Shown: piece by piece, positions 30,289-32,306 of the stretch
Layout of the letters: each line of letters begins with the position of its first letter
How positions within the stretch are numbered: the first letter of the stretch is position 1
DNA from: Chloroflexota bacterium
GTDB lineage: Bacteria > Chloroflexota > Dehalococcoidia > DSTF01 > JACRBR01
DNA length: 32,306 nt
Assembly: GCA_016213125.1 (NCBI GenBank)
Contig: JACRBR010000195.1
Location: 1-32,306 of the forward strand
Direction: 5' to 3'
Translations under genes and position numbers: made by a program
Notes under the pieces: generated by a model
Told to the model about the DNA's origin: nothing
What the model saw: the letters and a program-made list of their open reading frames with translations, nothing else
Database searches by the model: none

Positions 30289-31667
30289 TGGGTCGCTGGT
30301 TGCGCCGGACCAGGCGTTGGTCAGCGGTTTCCGTGACCGCGCTGGCAGTCACTCTGGTGCTGCTCGCGGCGCCGGAAGGACACAGGCACGCGCGCGTGGC
30401 GGAGGCCTGCGCCTTCGTCGAACCCCCGACGACCTACGAGACCACGGAGGATCGCCGCCTCTACATGGCCGCGATGGACCTGGCCGCCTACGACATGCTC
30501 TTCCCCCGCGACCGGTTCTTCTCGCAGGCCTACGTCGAGAGCGGCACACGGTCCAATCGCACCAACGGCCCCGACACCTACATCCCACCGACGCTGCTGA
30601 AGTCGATCAGCTGGCTGGAGAGCTCATCGTCCCAGGGATCGCCCGCGCTGCCGTTCGGTGCCATCGGGCCCGGACTCGTGTCCTTCGACTGCGGCTACGG
30701 CATCGCGCAGGTGACCAGCGGCATGACCGCGCCCCTCGGCGAGAGCGGCCAGCCCACCGACGAGCAGGCGCTCGTCGCCACGCACTTCGCATACAACATC
30801 GGGCGCGGCGCGGCGATCCTCATCGACAAGTGGAACGCCGCCCCGGAGGGACGCCCCATCTCCGGGATCGATACGAACAGCGACCCGCACATCGTGGAAA
30901 ACTGGTACTTCGCTGCCTGGGGCTACAACGGCTTCACCGGTCCCGGCGCCAACCGCAGCAACCACCCGCTTGATCCCATCTACGGCTCCTGGCCGCGCAC
31001 GCCCTATAGCTGCGGCGCCGCGAACGACGGCCTCGGCCACAACCGGTCGCAGTACCCGTACCAGGAGCTGGTCTTCGGTTGCATGGCCCACCCTCCGGCG
31101 GTGCAGGGCCAGCCGTTGTGGAAGGCGCTCGACGTCACCCTCCCCGACTTGAACAACGCCTACTGGCGCACGCCCCTCGATCTCGAGAACTTCGACGCTC
31201 CGTACGCCGCCATGGACATCCCCACCCCCAAGCCCGATCACACCGACCCAACATTGAAGCCCCCGGACTGGGTGCGCGGCCTCGTGCTCGGCGCACCGCG
31301 ACTCTCGGTCGACCGCCCGATCCTGCTGGTGAACGTGCGCCCCGGCAAGTCGGCGACGCCCGCCGAAGTGCGCATCGCCAACACCGGGTCCGGCATCGTG
31401 CCCTGGCGCGTCAGCGCGAACAAGAGCTGGATCACCGTCTCCCGGCAGGCCGGCGTTGCCGTCGGTAACGACATGGTCTGCCTGAACGACTCCCCGTGCG
31501 AGCGCACCGCCGTCCTCAAGATCTCCGTCGACCCCACCAAGGTGCTCGGCTCCGACGCCGCCGTCGTGAAGATCCAGGGCCTCGGCCAGGGCGCCGGCGC
31601 CGCCGAGATCGCCGTCTTCATCAAGATCAACGTCGCCATCGGCGTCCCCGGCACCACAAAGAACTGA
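30288..31667 (+). CDS. Secreted lysozyme-fold protein with a BACON-like domain
   Basis: A 459-residue exported protein. The start ATG overlaps the previous TGA (TGATG); a GTG at 30276 is an alternative. A twin-Arg-containing basic stretch and a hydrophobic core form a signal peptide. Residues about 85-230 resemble a lytic transglycosylase: PTLLKSISWLESS with the likely catalytic Glu111, YGIAQVTSGM (Tyr137) and WGYNGF further on. The residues between are longer than in simple SLT domains. Near residues 340-450 a beta-sandwich like a BACON or Ig-type module is seen: LSVDRPILLVNVRPGKSATPA and NTGSGIVPWRVSANKSWITVS. It may bind and cut peptidoglycan. Activity is inferred from motifs only. Confidence 0.7.
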   Translation: MGRWLRRTRRWSAVSVTALAVTLVLLAAPEGHRHARVAEACAFVEPPTTYETTEDRRLYMAAMDLAAYDMLFPRDRFFSQAYVESGTRSNRTNGPDTYIPPTLLKSISWLESSSSQGSPALPFGAIGPGLVSFDCGYGIAQVTSGMTAPLGESGQPTDEQALVATHFAYNIGRGAAILIDKWNAAPEGRPISGIDTNSDPHIVENWYFAAWGYNGFTGPGANRSNHPLDPIYGSWPRTPYSCGAANDGLGHNRSQYPYQELVFGCMAHPPAVQGQPLWKALDVTLPDLNNAYWRTPLDLENFDAPYAAMDIPTPKPDHTDPTLKPPDWVRGLVLGAPRLSVDRPILLVNVRPGKSATPAEVRIANTGSGIVPWRVSANKSWITVSRQAGVAVGNDMVCLNDSPCERTAVLKISVDPTKVLGSDAAVVKIQGLGQGAGAAEIAVFIKINVAIGVPGTTKN

Positions 31668-31670
31668 CTT

Positions 31671-31715
31671 GCTTGGCCTGCGTCGCCGCGACCGAAGGGT
31701 CGCTCGCGGCCAAGC
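31671..31715 (+). terminator. Long hairpin after the lysozyme-fold gene
   Basis: An outer 8-bp stem, GCTTGGCC paired with GGCCAAGC, with an inner GCGACC-GAAG-GGTCGC stem. It starts four bases after the stop and lacks a U-run. It probably ends the propeller/lysozyme operon before the groEL promoter. Confidence 0.6.
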
Positions 31716-31785
31716 CACCGGTATTCCGGGCCCTTCCTTGGGCTGGCGGGCGCCCACCCCACCTGCCAATTTCAACGATTGGGGC

Positions 31786-31815
31786 TTGATCCAGAGCCCA
31801 ATGCTGGTCTAGAAT
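31786..31815 (+). promoter_or_regulatory. groEL promoter
   Basis: TTGATC (31786-31791), 18 bases, TAGAAT (31810-31815). The CIRCE element starts three bases later, covering the transcription start. Confidence 0.75.
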
Positions 31816-31818
31816 CGA

Positions 31819-31845
31819 TTAGCACTCCCGCCCGGAGAGTGCCAG
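31819..31845 (+). promoter_or_regulatory. CIRCE operator (HrcA-binding site)
   Basis: TTAGCACTC, 9 bases, GAGTGCCAG. The left arm is a perfect match and the right arm matches seven of nine to the consensus GAGTGCTAA. HrcA binds this element in many bacteria to repress groE and dnaK, and lets go on heat stress. Its place over the transcription start fits. Confidence 0.92.
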
Positions 31846-31905
31846 ATTCACGCGAACCCCAAAGTAAAACAGAGTCAAAACCCATAGCGGAGGACGAGCT
31901 AAACC

Positions 31906-32306
31906 ATGGCCAAGCAGATGCTCTTCGATGAGGAGGCCCGGCACGCGATGATGCGCGGCATCGACGCGCTTGCGGATGCCGTCAAGATCACCCTCGGCCC
32001 CAAGGGCCGCAACGTCGTGCTGGACAAGAAGTTCGGCTCCCCCACCATCACGAACGACGGCGTCACCATCGCCAAGGACATCGAGCTCGACGAGCCCTTC
32101 GCGAACATCGGCGCCCAGCTCGCGAAGGAGATCGCCTCGAAGACCAATGACATCGCCGGCGATGGCACCACCACGGCCACCGTGCTCGGCCAGGCGATCG
32201 TCCACGAGGGCCTAAAGAACGTGGCCGCCGGCGCCAACCCCATGGCCCTCAAGCGCGGCATCGAGGCCGGCGGCAAGGCCGTCGTCGCCCAGCTCAAGAA
32301 GAACGC
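31906..32306 (+). CDS. groEL: Chaperonin GroEL, N-terminal part (3' end outside window)
   Basis: The first 133 residues of a 60-kDa chaperonin, from the ATG at 31906 to the window edge. The family pattern is plain: MAKQMLFDEEARHAMMRGI, then ITLGPKGRNVVLDKKFG (P-loop-like phosphate contact), ITNDGVTIAKDI, NDIAGDGTTTATVLGQAIV (the ATP-binding DGTTT) and GANPMALKRGI. It folds non-native proteins as a 14-mer with GroES. GGAGG lies 12 bases upstream. Regulation is by CIRCE. No groES gene precedes it; the nearest upstream gene is the lysozyme-fold protein, so groES lies elsewhere. Confidence 0.97.
   Translation, partial: MAKQMLFDEEARHAMMRGIDALADAVKITLGPKGRNVVLDKKFGSPTITNDGVTIAKDIELDEPFANIGAQLAKEIASKTNDIAGDGTTTATVLGQAIVHEGLKNVAAGANPMALKRGIEAGGKAVVAQLKKN

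Noticed and set aside
1..32306. Defence island, prophage or CRISPR
   Set aside because: No nuclease-helicase cluster, integrase, transposase, phage structural gene or spaced direct repeats were found; hicAB is the only element of that kind.

Overview
The window is G+C-rich, non-repetitive bacterial chromosome packed with genes on both strands. Housekeeping genes (murJ, argS, rpsO-pnp, gyrB, rpsU, groEL) sit among regulators, secreted beta-propeller proteins and lone enzymes. The CIRCE-controlled groEL, the intergenic heptamer and palindrome repeats, and the style of the GroEL, PNPase and GyrB sequences suggest Chloroflexota, perhaps Dehalococcoidia-like. That placement is inference. No prophage, integrase, transposase, CRISPR array or complete tRNA was found.

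Layout. Positions 1-655 hold the 3' end of murJ. It converges on a minus-strand operon: DUF402 phosphatase-like gene, argS, a TolB-like lipoprotein gene and an acyltransferase-like gene. Next on the minus strand are a TetR gene with a well-formed self-regulated promoter and a co-directional His-rich membrane protein (4.9-6.9 kb), then the rpsO-pnp operon (7.0-10.0 kb) with two good terminators. From 10.1 to 14.0 kb lie an uncharacterised membrane protein, a DegV protein and a frameshifted TolB-like lipoprotein gene. Composite repeats lie between these genes: purine-rich 7-base arrays start at or right after stop codons, followed by hairpin repeats and pyrimidine-rich 7-base arrays.

From 14.0 to 19.0 kb are three minus-strand genes: a Tat-exported N,N-dimethylformamidase-like protein, an S33-type alpha/beta hydrolase and a secreted esterase-like lipoprotein. 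gyrB (19.9-21.9 kb) is full length, but its TOPRIM motif reads VVGFSAGG where EGDSAGG is expected. A minus-strand group follows: an IscA-like protein lacking the ligand cysteines, rpsU, hicA-hicB and a YfcE-like phosphoesterase. A VOC protein gene stands divergent to an HD-GYP phosphodiesterase gene. A second TetR gene, with a perfect palindrome between its -35 and -10 and a probably leaderless mRNA, precedes a cytochrome P450. The right end has a DedA membrane protein with an apparent CTG start, a beta-propeller protein overlapping a secreted lysozyme-fold/BACON-like protein, and groEL behind a sigma-A-like promoter with CIRCE and no groES next to it.

Points most worth a second look: the substituted catalytic Glu in GyrB, the altered HIGH motif in ArgS, the gene-bracketing heptamer arrays, the two TetR operator-promoters, and the RGG-rich tail of PNPase. 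No whole new multi-gene system could be demonstrated from the sequence alone.
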